Below are positions 1 through 14,114 of a DNA stretch of 64,000 nt, piece by piece. The translations under genes and the position numbers were made by a program. The stretch comes from Sthenelais limicola (Eukaryota > Annelida > Polychaeta > Phyllodocida > Sigalionidae): assembly GCA_942159475.1 (NCBI GenBank), contig OW804096.1, positions 107,730,194 through 107,794,193 on the forward strand, read 5' to 3'. Under the pieces are notes generated by a model. That model ran no database searches and was not told the DNA's origin. It saw nothing but the letters and a program-made list of their open reading frames with translations. Position 1 is the stretch's first letter. Each line of letters starts with the position of its first letter.

Positions 1-2245
1 TTCCCAGCTGGCATGGGGCCGCCGGCCAGTTTATATCCCCCGTTAACATAGTCAGTAATTCCTTACCCTAGCAGCAAGAGATAAACGATGATCACAAAGG
101 AGTGTCTTGGGCATTGCACCTATCAAGACTTATTCCCGCGAGCGTGCATTTTTTCTCGGCCAAACATACATTTTCATGAGAGGGAACAGCCATAGAACTT
201 CTGGTATCAAATTATCGTGGACGCATGCACTGTAGTTTCTGAAGATGACTAGATAATTCTCTTTTCTGTCCTGTAGCTATACTGAGGGGCTTACACGTAC
301 TAGGTCGAAAACGTATTTCAAATATAGATGTTGAATGTGAATCTAGATCCCATATTTGCTCGTGAAGTGTCTGTCTCACTTTGTGGGGTACAAAAAAAGA
401 GTTTGAAAACGTGTGGTGTCGTGTAATAGATATCCGCTGGGAGGAATATTTGACTGTAGATAAGCGTATCTGTTTTCTCCATTAGAATGAATAAATATTT
501 TTCCCTATCCTACATGTCAGGTGGTTATGTGCTGTTCTCTTTTTGGAACATCTGGGTTTGAATAACCCTGAACTGTTGGGCACTGCATGCTTATCGATAT
601 CATATCTCACTTCATGAATACTACTGTGAAAATGTGGATATGATTTCTACAGCTGATATGCATTGTTTCTTTTCCTTTTAATTCTGATTGCAAATTCTGA
701 AATATCCCTATTTTAAATCGGAAGCTAAAACAAAACGCTGATCAACCCAAACCCAGTTAAAACTTCCCATTCTGAACCCCTTTTCATACAGGGTTCGCGC
801 CGCTCCATCTTTATCGTTTTTTACACAAATTGTATGGAGGCAGACTGCACTTACTGATGAAAAGAATTAATTTACCGTCGCTTCCATACATCTTGAAAAT
901 TAATTTCATTAAAAAATTGCCGGAAAACATGAGTCCTTTTCTGACTGAGAGGAATCATTTAGGAGCACAGGATCGCATTGTTTTAGCAGGATGCTTCAAG
1001 AGTGGCGTTCCCAGAGTGACAAGTGCCAGTTCCCACGCTGTGGGATTTTGAAATCACATCCCTTGGCCCCAACCTGTTGTCTATGGTTGCAGCAAGCCTT
1101 ATTCCAGCTAAGAGTAAAGAGGCACAGACACAATGTGCCAATGGAGAAAGCGGCCTGACTCCCATCAAGGTTACTTTCACCTAATCTGACGGAACTGTTG
1201 ACAGAGCCCTCGCGGCACAAGAGCTATCGTGTTCGCTTTTCCCTGTTTTGCCGTGGTCGCTTTTTGTTACCCGGCTCTTGCGGTGATTACACCACAAAGC
1301 GTTTACACGTAGGCCACTTTCCATGCATTTCACCTTCATATTCGCATGATAGTAAGCAGTGCCAGAATCTAAAGTGGGAGGGGGTTGCTTCGAGTAGGGG
1401 CTGAGGGGAGATAGTGCTAAGCTGTCAAACCCGTATTCTCTCAGATTATTATTGCTATTCCTTTAGTATCGGATGTGTACATGAGACGCTACTTCAGTAA
1501 TCAGACCCTGCCTAAACCTTATGTTTAATTTTTCAGGTCATATGTTCCTCAACGAGCTTGATAAATGAACCTGCTCTTGATAAAATAAAACATACAAAAT
1601 ACCTTTACAATTTCAAATTAATAGATACAATACTATGTAGGTATACAGTTCAAATTGAATTATAAAAAATAACCCATGCGGTATCAAGATTGAGTGCTGA
1701 TCATGATTTTGTTGTTTAATTATGTCAATTGATGGGTTAATGCAGTACTTTATACCCGCGCGTAACACCCACTCCACAATCCCCTACTCGTAAGCGCATC
1801 TACAACGAGCTGTTAATGTCAAAGACATCGCGTGAGCCGCTCCAAAAACAATAGCTAATATTGACCAAAGCGATTGCTGGAGCACTTCAATGCCTTTGAG
1901 ACTGAGCCACCGGCGTTGATCTAGTCTTTTGAGACGACAGCGACAAATTGTTATTACAATTCATTCCCCGCTTTTAATTGTTATCTTTCTTTCTTCCAGG
2001 TACATTGATTGCCACGATATTCGATACAATGTTTTATGGGCGTCATCGTCGAATAGGCCAGTAATTATGGACAGAATAATCAAATATTTTTATGTCCCGA
2101 ATTCCGACTTGCATTGCACTGCTTAGAAATAGCTTCACCGCTATAGAATAAGGAGCTTTGAATGAATGTTTAGACTTTGTTCCATCATTGCCTCACTTAG
2201 AACGTCCTTGGATATTGTAGTTCATTTGTTGTACTGAATAGATAC

Positions 2246-2260
2246 GATGATGATGATGAT
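2246..2260 (+). repeat. (GAT)5 microsatellite
   Basis: Five perfect GAT units followed by an interrupted GGTGAT. Confidence 0.85.
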
Positions 2261-2284
2261 GGTGATTCCTGACATGAGAAGACC

Positions 2285-2296
2285 TGTGGTACCACA
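2285..2296. promoter_or_regulatory. Palindrome of two Runx-type sites
   Basis: TGTGGTACCACA is a perfect 12-bp palindrome made of TGTGGT and its inverse ACCACA, the core bound by Runx factors. Motif-only evidence. Confidence 0.15.
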
Positions 2297-2332
2297 AGAA
2301 ATATGACCCTTTTCGTGGACTATGTAACTTTG

Positions 2333-2362
2333 AACCTGCTCTTGAATAAGCAGGTTTTTTAA
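2333..2362. repeat. 8-bp hairpin followed by a T run
   Basis: AACCTGCT and AGCAGGTT pair across an 8-base loop and are followed by TTTT. In bacteria this shape would suggest a terminator; here the context is eukaryotic and there is no adjacent gene, so it is listed only as a structure. Confidence 0.6.
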
Positions 2363-4951
2363 AAACAATATAATAAGAATATAATGGGAGATTGTTGCGA
2401 AATAATTTTAAAGTGTCTTAAATATTTGAACTTTGAAACATATACAATATACAATGCTCGACTCCTTTTTAAATTTAAATTAGTTTCGTTATCACAATTT
2501 TGTTGAATAGGTAATATTTAAACGGTCATTGTTTTACAAAGAAATCCATTAGATCGGATCATAGCTCGTCCCCTAGCTCCGACAAAGAATTGTATTGCAA
2601 AGTGATCGGATTACGTTTTAACTGATGTCTTTGTACGTTTTAATTTCAGCAAACCGACATTGTTATGATATTATGTCTCTTGTAGTTTGATGCTTAAGAA
2701 TAAATATAGACGTTTTTAAGCTTATTGGTATTATTAGTCTCATATTACTACATATCCCGAGCTTGCTTCATACTCTGACATACGATCATTCTTTAAACTG
2801 TGAATAACCAGTAGTCGGAAGAACTTTGATAACAAAAAATGACTTGTGATTCCAAGATACAACGATGATCTACTAGCATAAACGTATTCATTGACTATCT
2901 TCTATGTTCGAATCAGATCGATAAGTAACTATCTAAGAATATTGAATTTGCAGTTGTAAAATTGTTTATAATAGATAATTGTTAATCTATAGATATGTAT
3001 ATTTATTAAAACAGCAAATTATAACCAAGTATATGTCACTGCACCTTTAGCACGCCTTCTTCAGTTGCAGGACATTTTGGTCGGAAATACCATTGGCTTT
3101 AGATCTATAGTTAGCGTTGTGCCAATACAAAACCTTCACTAATCAGTCTAAGTGGTGTGTCAGCTGGTATCAATGCGACACAAAGCTCCATTCCAACCCC
3201 AATTATTGATTTCAATCAGCGGGTTATGTAACTCCTGCATTTCCCTCGAGGCATCTGCCCTGGGTACTCTTGACCACTGGGTATCGGTCAGGGCTTGGCA
3301 GTGACCAATGGCTATTCCCCTGGACCTTTCACGGCCCAGACAGGACTAAGACCCATCGTGGGGTTCCTGAAGGTCATGCTTGATCTAAAGTCAGCTTAAG
3401 ATCCACTCACAAAATGGAACGGTATATAGCCGAGATCCTTGCCTTGTGATTGCGAGCGCCTGTCTTAGCGGTGTGTTTCCTTATTGCTTCTTATGGTTTA
3501 AGGGCCCATAGGCAGGGCAGAGGCAGGTGGTGGTACAACTTATTGGTATTAGTGAGGTTACTGCCATATTAAAGTCCTATGAGACATAAATCAGATTTAT
3601 ACTTCCATATACAGAACAGATTATCAATTGCTGGCCAACTTAATTTTCTTATCCTTTTGAATAACATGCACTTGTTATTACAGTAGACATTCAATATGCT
3701 GATCGTTGAAATATAATTGAAGAGGTCGTTCTGGAATATATACAGTGGTTGTGGATGACATGCATGCTAATGTGTAGAGATAGTTTTATAGATGTTAGAT
3801 ACAAGTATAGTGTTTTGAACATGCCTTGAAATACATGTCGCTAGTTATGAGCGATACAAAATGGATGTAGTATCAATGGGTTTCTTGGTATTTGTTGGGA
3901 CATGGATAGAAATTATGTTTACGAGGAAATAACATCCAGATATTAATAGAAAAGATACACCACGACGACTTGAATTGAATATATTTTGCATGTCCTTTTG
4001 AAAAACAATTAGCCCTAGAATGGATAGAAATAAGGACGGTATTAAAACCAGAAATTATGATATAAGAGAAGCATGTATATAGCGGATAAATGGAAGATGT
4101 GATGGGAAGGCAAGAGAGCCCATGGGGAGAGGGTGGATGATCGACATTGTACTAATATCATACACTTAGTGGCTTTTCCCACTAGGGATTTTACATCTAT
4201 TCTGTCTAAAAAATAAACGCATGCCAGTTCTGACGTATCATACTTCGAGTCTGTGAGTGGTAAGCAAAAATTCTTGTTTCATTTACAGATGGGAATGATA
4301 ACACAAATGGTGTTTAATGTCAACCAAGCCCCCCTGATAAAAAGTACACTCGATTGCCTGTGATAACATCACGAATGATGCTTTTAATATATTGCATTTT
4401 TTAATCAAATGGAAACACATCAAGCTTTCAACATTGTGATACAAGAGAGATGTTATACGAACAAACATCAACGGAGGCCCCGGGGGACTCGAAGTCAGCA
4501 ACATGACCACAGTCGGGGGTATAGGTATACGTGTCTGCCTCTCCAAGCTAAAAATATGTGATAGAGAGAACATCCCTTCTGAATTTCTTTTGTCCTCGTG
4601 GCTTGAGCCTTCCCCGTTCAGCCCTCCATACGTGCCTTGGGTCGTCGGGGCCCAACATCAAAGCAAAGTCTCTAGTCAAAAGACACTTGGATGGGTTTCG
4701 GACTGCATGACCATAATTAGAACTGACCCTTAGAGTGGCTTGCCTTCCCTGGTGGTCGGCAAAACTAGGGATTGTCCGCTGGTGTTTCATCATCAATGTT
4801 GCCCACCGAATCCTATTAATGGACCCGCCGGCCCTGCCAGGTCACACCCCGTCTGTCACGGTCAATCTACATCCAACTTCCCTACATGCATTTGACATTT
4901 ACATACGTGATTCTGTCTCTCAATCGCGTAACTAAACAGGCAAAGCTACCG

Positions 4952-4981
4952 CCCCCCCCCCCCCCCTTTCCCTTTCCCTTC
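4952..4981 (+). repeat. Poly-C tract (15 C) followed by TTTCCC repeats
   Basis: A run of 15 cytosines at 4952-4966 is followed by TTTCCC units to about 4981, making a 30-bp pure pyrimidine strand. This is a simple-sequence tract likely to vary in length and to be error-prone in sequencing. Confidence 0.95.
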
Positions 4982-7900
4982 ACTCTATATTTTGTATGTG
5001 TACAAAAGCCTTAACATGTGCTACATAATCTTGATGAGTTGGGCAATCTGAAAACATATGAGGCCATGACGTCAGAATATATGTTGTAATATTATACCAA
5101 GATCTATATATACATATCATGATATTTTCCATGTCGTTGAGGATTGATGGAAACCTCTATCAAATAAAGGCGTCCACACAATCTGAAGATTGCGATTACG
5201 GCACGCTATACGATACAAAATTACCTTATTTCCCAGTATGTTGGTGGAGCTGAGATGTGTACCTTCATTATCATATTAAATATCACTGGAATACGGGGAT
5301 AAATCTATTGGTACTAAGAGAGCGATAAATATAGCACATTTGAACAATGGGAGACTTCCATTGTTAACGTTATGACAGAATCTCAATTTCAGGAACAATG
5401 CGATGAATACGATGTAAAACAGTATCTCTGGCGTCATCAAAGTCAACTCAAGCCGGTGATATCTAGCTAACATCTGTCAGCATTAATGACATGGAAAACG
5501 CCAACTTATATGGTAATGATTCATTCTCATAACGTGCAGACGTTATAAACACCATCGGACGGTTGATCTCCCCGAAGATCTGAGCCATGATTTCACACCG
5601 GTTATCCAGAAGTTAATAAGGCATGGAGAAGTCCCAGACACCGAGGTAATCCTAATAGCCCGAGTACCAATATTCGTGATAATTCCATCGGTGACTGCCA
5701 CTCAGAGCGCAGGGGAATTACAAGCAAGGAAAGGATGGCCTCGAGGAAAGGAGGAGTTCGCGCCTCCGCGCGTAATGCTAGTAGTATAGATAAATGAATG
5801 ATTTCCCCAGGCAAATTCATTAATTCAAGGAAGGCGGATTCTGCTGTACCGCAAGCGGACAATGGTTCCTGAAGTATGATCATTGGCCGAGTATGAATTT
5901 AATGCCTCATAAAACACCCAAAGTCATATGTAAGAAATGATATTGATGCTCTGGCTTAAACTTTTCTTTTTGCGCTAAACCCATTAATCGTTCTATTGAT
6001 CCGTCTACCAAATTAATACAGTCTACATTTATCAAGTGCACAATTTCCATATTCATACACATTAATATTATCAATGTTTCTAGAAATGTTTGAAGGGATA
6101 GGAGACGAAGTTCAAGCCGACTAACAAGACAGGTTTATATCGAATATCGTCCAATTCCGCATCTCGACATGTCCCATCACTTATTCCTTTGAGGTACGAT
6201 TGTGCTTATAGTTTATCACACCTCCGAGAAACGGCACATCAAACTTTCAAATGGGGGAGGAGCCCACCGACTCAGGTTTCAAGGCTCGTTCTGGGGCCAG
6301 AGGCCAGTCTCCGGACAGTCGAGGCGCGATGCCAAGGGCAGGAAGTGTTGTGCCCCCAACTTCCGGTGGTGGGTTTTATGGCAATGAAGGCATTTCACAA
6401 GCCAGGGATAGGCTCCACGGTCCGTGAATAAAACATTCCAATGTCGAGAATTTATTTATGTAGAGATAGGCGTCAAAATACGATTCACAGCATCAATCCT
6501 TTGGCGATAAAGGCAAAGCACGAAGACACCCGGGTAGGGTATAATACGTTTTTCTCTTATATTTCTCATAATTTAACTGTATTGGCCTCAAATGAAATAT
6601 GAAAAAAAATATAGACAAGGGTGAAATGTTCAGCAGTCTGGGGGATATATGTCAGACTAATTCTGTGAAATTGTTGGAATTGACTTGTGTCAGGTGATTT
6701 GATACTGCTTTCATACTCTGTGCATACTTCAATTCAATTATCTGCGTCAAAACCCTATAGGCCTAATCCGTTCCTAGTTCTTTGACAGAATCTATGGAAA
6801 TTAAGGATATATTCGGATATATTATGTATTTACAATGAGTACACGCAGCTTGGTTGATGCAGAACGTACTTTAATCCAGTGATGATAATGTGGTTCATGT
6901 GAACCAAACATAACAATGGGATGTTAGAAATATAAGTATTAAGCATAGCATCGCATTGTTGATGTGTTGGTCCTTGGCAGAGAAAATGTTAAGCTAGTTG
7001 CAATAATTAATAATGATGGACGGTTTACTAGCCTTAACATTTACACATACATTCAGTAGTGACTTATCGTCTCACCACACAACACTCCTACTCAGCTATG
7101 TTTCTAGCTTTTGATCTTGCTCCCTCAGTCATATGATTAAACGGACGACCCAGAAGGTACAAGTCTTCGCATCACTAATTACGTCTTTGAGAGTCACCCG
7201 GGCGGAACCTGAAATGACATTTGTCAAACATTAGCAGACCCTTGTGAGGATTTGGCACATGGTTGGTCTCACAACGGACTGTGCTTGTTGACGCTCTCAG
7301 AAGACACAATGAAGGTGCCATTTTCCTCGCTGGGTGGTCTTTCGTGCGAGCAAAACCTTGTTCTTGCCCCTTACGCGTCCATGTGCTCTCCAACGCCTTC
7401 TATACCGCCTAGTCCACTTCCTGACCGACTCCCGCCCGTCGCGTTCATTGTTTTCAACCGATGGAACGCCTCGCCTTTAACACGTGCTCGGCATGCCTGC
7501 CAGAAGTCCGACCTTTGACCTAAGTTGTCAACCGTCTGTGCCAATCTGTCCCTACCATGTCTGGGACAGCGAGATTATTCCACCGCCCCTTGGTCCCCTT
7601 ACAGCCCACAGTCCATCTAGAGAGAAAAGCTGGCCATACGGATTTTCACCATTGTCCCCTGACCATTTGGCACCTTATCGGACCCCTACCTCTCTAGAGT
7701 GACTTGCCATTATGCAAGGATCCCAAGAGAGTTCGGAAATGGACAGTATCAGACTAGCCATGTTGGCGGCAATCAGTACCAGGACTTGTACACGTGTTCC
7801 CATTCATTATTACTTGGCTTACTCCTGCTTAGCTGGTGCGGCGTGGATGTATGATCCGATAGGCAATTAACAACTTGGATAAAGCCAACTCACTAGGCCC

Positions 7901-8824
7901 AGATTTGTATCTGCCTTGGAGGAAATAGAGAAGTCTACTTAGAATCGATCATTGACGACCTGTGCCGTATTTCATCTTTCACGAATGACAAGTGACCGCA
8001 AGACACGCGCATTTGTCACATTGTCAATGTTTTATCTTGATCAGATGTTTCTTTCATGAACTTTGATGGACCACCCAGAAAAAATGTCGGTTAAATTAGG
8101 ACGCAATTGTCAAGCTATGATTTATCGGCCACAACCTTAAGCTTACGGGGAATCCGCAAGGTGCATTTTAGGTCAGGTCTTGTACATATAACCGCAGTCG
8201 TTTATATATTAAAGGATGTGCAATATGAAAATCCTGCAGGGATTCAGAGACCCGATTCACTAAAACTGTGATCTTTCCAGCAAATTATGATGATCATGCG
8301 CGAGCTAAGATCTGACATATATGTACATATATATTTATATTATATATCTGTGTAAATATCGGTGAGTATACAGAGACTTTCCTGTGAAGAGGGGAACGTA
8401 CTTAGCACAAAGTGGGATATGTATTTAAGGGCAAAAGGGAGTGGGGAGGGGTATGCTAGTCATGACTTAACATCAGTGATGATAGGTAGAAGTATTTACT
8501 CGAAATCTAGCAGGCTTTTATCAGATTGACCTACAAATCAATTAGTAAGATTTATTTGATGAAATGACACTTTGATAAGTAACTATATATTTGGTACTTG
8601 GTGCCTGAGATAATTAATGGGTTCTAGCTCGTCCCCGTAGAACCCGTCCGCATTTGGTTCTATTTTGTTACTGATTCTGATCTATCTGTAAATTACAAAT
8701 TTCTAAAAAATAATATCGAACATATATTTTGGACCGCAAGTCGAGATTGTATCATTAGCCTCTTTGAGATCACTACAAATACATTAAAATTACGTGATTA
8801 CATGTACCCAAGTATATGTGGGGA
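4982..8824. other. Non-coding, no gene seen
   Basis: No supported gene. A CRE-like TGACGTCA is at 5067-5074 and a small inverted repeat ATAACGT/ACGTTAT at 5529-5546. A GC-richer island at about 7190-7720 holds overlapping short frames on both strands with no recognisable product. The 16-bp palindrome ATATATGTACATATAT is at 8317-8332. Confidence 0.5.
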
Positions 8825-8836
8825 GGGGGGGGGGGG
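8825..8836 (+). repeat. Poly-G tract (12 G)
   Basis: Twelve consecutive G preceded by GGGGA, within otherwise AT-rich sequence. Simple repeat; the length is probably unstable. Confidence 0.95.
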
Positions 8837-11800
8837 AGCGTTTTCGGAATCTTTCTTTTAATATGATCCTCGTAAGCGAATGATCCCCAGGATAAGGGTT
8901 GCCAGCCCTGTGACCTGTTGAGGCGTTGCGTGCGTGTATTTAGTTATAATGGCTGTTATCTCCAATGTCCACTTGTTCTGCTCACATAACTGAGCTGCTC
9001 CAGGATAGAGATGACCCCGACCTACATTTCAGCGACCCTTTCCGGGGCAGCATGCAAACGGAGAACCACCGTACAGGCATCCCCCGGATTTCCAGTTTGA
9101 AACACAGCCCGATCACTTAGCTCGATTAAAACTAAAGCAATAATTGAAGGAAATATCTAATAACGATGAATCGGTTGGTGAGAAAAAAGTCTTAGACAAT
9201 GTGAAATCTGATTAGATTATCAGATGTAGGATTACCGGAGCATCGCTGATAGTATGAATAATAACACATGGTTTCAGTATTTAGAATTAATAATAATTGC
9301 GCCAGCAGTCTTGATGGTGTTATTTAATCTGATAGGATTGCTTTACTATTCGCGATTTCGCACATGGAGGAGGTTTGCGACCTAAAACAACGTTAATCAT
9401 TCTAACGATCATGAAACGTGAACTGCCATGACCAGTGGTAAAACTAAAAATGTTCTTTCGTGACGGTATTGAGGATAGTAAAGATTGAATCATTGAACCC
9501 GTTTATAAGAGTGAATACAGCTTGGTCATTATTGATAAAAATGTCCGATATTATTGAATAGGCGTTCAAAAACCGGTACACATGGTTTCAACACGAATCT
9601 GAATATGGCTTCTTGAACACAGTAAGGATATAGATATCTGTTATACTTCTAATGTAAGGAGCATTACTACTACCACATATTCTTCGTGGAATCTATTTAG
9701 ATGGGGTACATATATCTTTCTCACTTGCGGACGAACAATCTGCGTTCAGTGTTAAGTGTAAAGAAATTCGCAAAATGTGGTAATATTCAATTGGCAGCCA
9801 ATTGTCTTCCCACTCTCCAGTCACCATTGCCGAATTAAATTGAGAAAGCTGAACCGACCCTTTTATGTGAACCCCTCAAGTTTCAAGAAACATTTTTTTA
9901 AAGATCCAGGTCAACCTGGGATGTTAAGGACAGAAACTCAGTGGATTACCTGCAAGGCACTCTTGAGCTCGCCACTTCCTAAAACCGATTCACACCATGA
10001 CCTTTTTGACACATTTTTTTCTTAACCTGAAACTGCTTGCATCAGCCACAACGGTTTAAAGACACCGCTCAGGAGAAAACCTTTAATAATGAAATTCTTG
10101 TGGTGATAATCGTGAATGATTAGTTGTCCACTGCCAGTAGTCCACGTCACGTCAGAGATGTCATTCGCAGTGAAGTCCCAGTGACAGGCCATAGGAAACG
10201 AAGAGAGAAAAAGAAAAGAGGAGATAGTCGGGATGGGAGCGAACGAAATAAGGGAGCAAGTGGGATGGAGGACTGGGAGAGGCAAATTTATTATTGATGG
10301 GCCATCTTGAGAAGTGGGCAGGGGTTGGGAGTGGGACTTAAGAATGTGAGCATGACGAGAGTGGTACTGGGGTAAACAATCTGGTAAAAACGAACGTGGA
10401 CAGGACTTAAAAAGTATCCTAAGCGAAGTAATATGAAATCCTGATGAAAGTATTAAATGTTACTTATGTGTTTTATACACCATGGATACATTGATTATTG
10501 GTTCAAGGTATTTTTATACAATACATGAGAATGCCATTGAAGCTATCCTTGGATTTAAATAGTAAGCGCAAGAAAACTGAGCTGGGGAATTGTTTTAAAT
10601 TTCCCTTGCCTCACACTTGGTATAGAATGCATTAGTGTCATTTACTGCTAAGAGACGGCGCTAGAGTGTAGTGATCAGCCAGATCATCGGTGCAGCAGCC
10701 ACAGCAGCCATGGGGTGTAGAATCTCTCGGCTTCCAAATGAGCCCAGTGTGTGCGCATTGATTATATCTTAATTATACATAAACACTCTCTCTCCTTCAC
10801 ACCCGCCAAAGGGCTGAAACTGCTACGGCAACTATAGAGATGGAACAGATGGAGATGGTTCAATATGAAGTCTTTCAATAGTCTGGGGCGATTTGAAAGT
10901 GTTATACTCGATGGGGAAAAAGGCTTGGAAAGGCATGGGACCTCGTTTCCTTTGGTAGCGTCATTCGTGGTGCATTTCCCAGAGAACGGATTCATAACAA
11001 ACATGTTACCAATGCTCTCTTGGAAATGGGAAAAACAAATGTAGATGATGTTTCGGTATAGATATATCGTAAAATACAAGGATAAGTCATATATCGCTGT
11101 GATTTGCATCATACCTGTATTCTAAAAGCGGCATCATTTGAATCAAGTATTGTTGCATACAAATACAATGCGCTTCTTCCATACGAACATACGAAGTGCA
11201 TTGAAATGTACATCAATCTTGTCTATATGGCGAAGTTATAAATATTCCATACGTTTATAAAAGTCTATACATGACTGTACCATTAATTGCAACAGGACAA
11301 CGCAAATTTACTAACATAACAACAAAGAGTTTCATACTTGGATATATGTTCACATGCATGCGCAAGTGGCATATTTATTTGATTTGGGACCATAAGGTAA
11401 CTTGCAATTGCTAATGGTTATTTTTGTGAAGACCATCCTCAATTCATCTCGAAATAATTGGGGTTTTTTTCACGAGCATGAAGGGAAATTGAGTAACGGA
11501 ATGAAAGGAGGGGGCATTGTCGGAACTGAACATGGTGGAGGAATATAAAGTGCAGTATAGATCGACGCAGTAAAGACTAGAATTACTGAGTCATTCTTCT
11601 TGGCTCTTCCTGTGCCTGTGGTTTGGCTGGGTGACATCAGTAAGCATTCTTGGCATTGGGAAGTGTTCTCATACTCTTGTTACAAACACTGGTTCTGGCC
11701 TGTTTCGGCAAGAAGTCAAGTTTTCGCCCTCTCCTCTTCCTCATCTCTAACACATGCAGTAAGGGTTTTCAGTAGACGTTGGACTGTCATACATCACTAT

Positions 11801-13019
11801 TCACTAGACTTCCCTCCTCATCCTCCCCATTCACACTCGTTTTCTAAGCGGCGATCTAGCGACAGCGCAAAGGGTGATACCTTTAGGTGAGATCCTTGAG
11901 GAGACAGACTAAGATACGGAGAGAAAGAGAGAGAAGGTAATTTTTACCAGGCAATTTTGATATGCTGAAAACTGCAGTATACAATACTGAAGGATAGTTC
12001 AATTGTCTATACCCTTATTACTACTACATGCACTATACTTCTTATTTTCCAGCGACTTGATCAGTAGTAATATAGTACTACACGTAGCATAACGGGTGCG
12101 TGCCTGTGCAGCATCCCGGAGCTGGAGGACGGTGGAGTAGTGTAGTAGTACTAGTAGTAGGTGCTGGTGCACCTCCTCTCCCTCCCTGTAACACACAGAC
12201 ACTACAGCCTCACAGCTTCTCGCACGGTCCAGTGGTGGAAAGCCTGCCCATGGAGTAAGAGTGGTCCACCTCGGAGAGTCCTCGCGCTGTTCTGCCTGTT
12301 CTGTCAGTCTCAGAGCGTACAACTACAACTCCCAACATTTAGTATAACTCCAACTACTTCTCTATCAACCGTGCATTCATCACTGATCAGAGAAGAGCAA
12401 ACTTGGCTCTATTCCTTTGATCTTCAGAAGTATTTTTGGATCTTTATTGTTTAGATTATTATGTTCTATTAATCAATGATAGGGCAGAACAACTACTTCA
12501 AATCTTGCTTACAGCGTCTTCCTTGACATCATCAACAACCAGTGTTCTTGGATGTATGTCATCACATACGCCCATGTTGGAAAGAATCTATAATCTTGCC
12601 AGTGTCTTAGAGTCATTGTGGATCAAAGAGATCTCCGGTTAAGCGGGGTGTTTTATACAGGATCCCACGCCCCCAAACAACGACTACTTCTATACTAAAC
12701 AACAACGAAGTCAGCCTGTGGCCTCCTCCACTGGAGGTGTTATACCGTGGAGGACGACCCATTCTCTGCAGGAGGATAGGCTGGATGAGGAGCAGTACAA
12801 CTTAATTCCAATGCTTTCGACCAACCATGCTCTGTTCTTGTGCCCATTGGTGTCGTTGCTGATGTTTGCTTGTTCGTTGTATCGCTACAAAGCTTCTAAT
12901 AAGAATACAGTCGTTATTGTGCTATTTTCTACACCTCTCGGAACACTGTGATTAATATTATTACACCTATAGCAGCTCATTGGAAGGATTTTTGCCCTAC
13001 CTAGATCTACCCCCTAAAC
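8837..13019. other. Upstream region of the signal-peptide exon
   Basis: There is no coding sequence I can support. Around 12090-12330 the sequence becomes GC-richer, with a TAG/TAC triplet run (12135-12160). From about 12650 to 13019 it is probably proximal promoter or 5' UTR of the exon at 13020: TTTATAC at 12652-12658 is the only TATA-like word at a sensible distance, and ATG triplets further upstream (for example 12718 frame) would be upstream open frames if the transcript is long. Confidence 0.4.
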
Positions 13020-13089
13020 ATGGGATCTTACTACACCGCGAGTGTACTACTTCTAGGCCTCCTGGTTGCCTCAGTCGGCATGAAACAAG
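13020..13089 (+). CDS. First coding exon encoding a signal peptide (secreted or membrane protein)
   Basis: The exon opens with ATG at 13020 in a favourable context (A at -3, G at +4). It encodes MGSYYTASVLLLGLLVASVG followed by MKQ and the first base of the next codon, then meets the splice donor AAG|GTAAGG (GT at 13090-13091). The product has a short polar N-terminus, a hydrophobic core VLLLGLLVASV and small residues suited to signal peptidase cleavage, so it should direct the protein into the secretory pathway. The intron phase is 1, the usual phase between a signal-peptide exon and an extracellular domain exon. A TTTATAC sequence lies at 12652-12658, but no promoter can be fixed, and the transcript may have more 5' UTR than is visible. 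The mature protein is not in this exon. The candidate partner exon in matching phase is at 34074. The exon call rests on start, hydrophobic core and donor occurring together; the gene's identity is unknown. Confidence 0.5.
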
Positions 13090-14114
13090 GTAAGGTTTCT
13101 TTATACTACTTACATGCACTGCCTTACCATTACTTGGGATGTTTACACGTGGTGTAAGCTGTGTCCCTTCGTGTCAGCCAGCGTACATACACGTTCGCAC
13201 ATGATGATGTCTATTTTCCTGTTCTATGTATAGTTCTATATAAAGGCGATTTTATTGGATTTATCTTGAGAACACAGTTCCAAACAACCTATTGCCTTGT
13301 CATCCTTTGAAGAATCAATGTTTCCCGACTTTAAGTAGATTCCGCTAATAGTGTTAGGTACTGCTTCGAAGTCTAAGAGAACTCATGAATTCAAATTTCA
13401 AATCCATTTCCCGTTCATCCTTTAAAGGGTATGTGAAGGTATGTTTTGTCACAGACGTTCATTCAGACTTAAAGTCATTAATGATATTCAATTACCGTTC
13501 TTTCTTTGAATAAAGTCATTTATCCATAATCATTTTATCTAATAAAAAGATAGCTCATAGCTCTTTATGGACAAATATAATTTCCACGTAAAATGTACCA
13601 ATAGTACGAAGGCCTTGGGGGGATTTATCTCTTTTACGCTTCTTCCCTTTTGCTTTTTCCTCGTAGGAGAATCGTTAAAACTACTTGACTACTTTTTTTC
13701 CTGATATCAATTCGAAGAAGCCTCTGGTTGAGTTGGCTAAGGGTTTTTTGGGCAATACCTTCCTCATTTACTCTGACTACATTCATCGTTGAGAGAACTC
13801 ATGCATGTGTTTCTTTGCAAGGGATACCCATCAGATCATAGGGCCCGGATAAATGAAAATGAAACTATTCTATTATCACATAATGCCACCAGCACAGTTA
13901 TCTTTATTAAGCTGATATATAGCAGAAGGCAGTATAAAAAGGAACCTGTCCTTCCCGATTGAGGCAGGGACAGGTGGCATGGTCTCCGTCATAGCAGAGG
14001 CTCAAAGCGCAACCCCCACCCCTTTCCCTTGGCAGAAAGGCCGTCATATTTCGGAGAACCTCCCTAGTCAACTCTTTCAATTTCTGAAGGAGATGCATGA
14101 TAGGGAATCTTATA
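13090..14114. other. Putative start of intron 1
   Basis: Starts with the donor GTAAGG. It is AT-rich with no exon I can support. A good acceptor-like CCCTTTCCCTTGGCAG ends at 14035, but the frames behind it are short. Confidence 0.4.

Larger units (their letters stand above)
1..4951. other. Non-coding, no gene seen
   Basis: AT-rich sequence with many stops in all frames. It contains the GAT microsatellite, the Runx-like palindrome and the hairpin listed separately. A strong acceptor-like TTTCTTTCTTCCAG ends at 1999 and is followed by 42 open codons to a TAG, but nothing else supports an exon. GC is higher at about 3150-3500 without a recognisable frame. Confidence 0.5.

Noticed and set aside
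2000..2126. Possible terminal exon behind TTTCTTTCTTCCAG.
   Set aside because: Only 42 codons, no recognisable residues pattern, and no partner exon; a lone acceptor-like site is common by chance.
1566..2346. 15-base word TGAACCTGCTCTTGA occurring at about 1567 and 2331.
   Set aside because: No similarity extends beyond the word; a few 15-base coincidences are expected.
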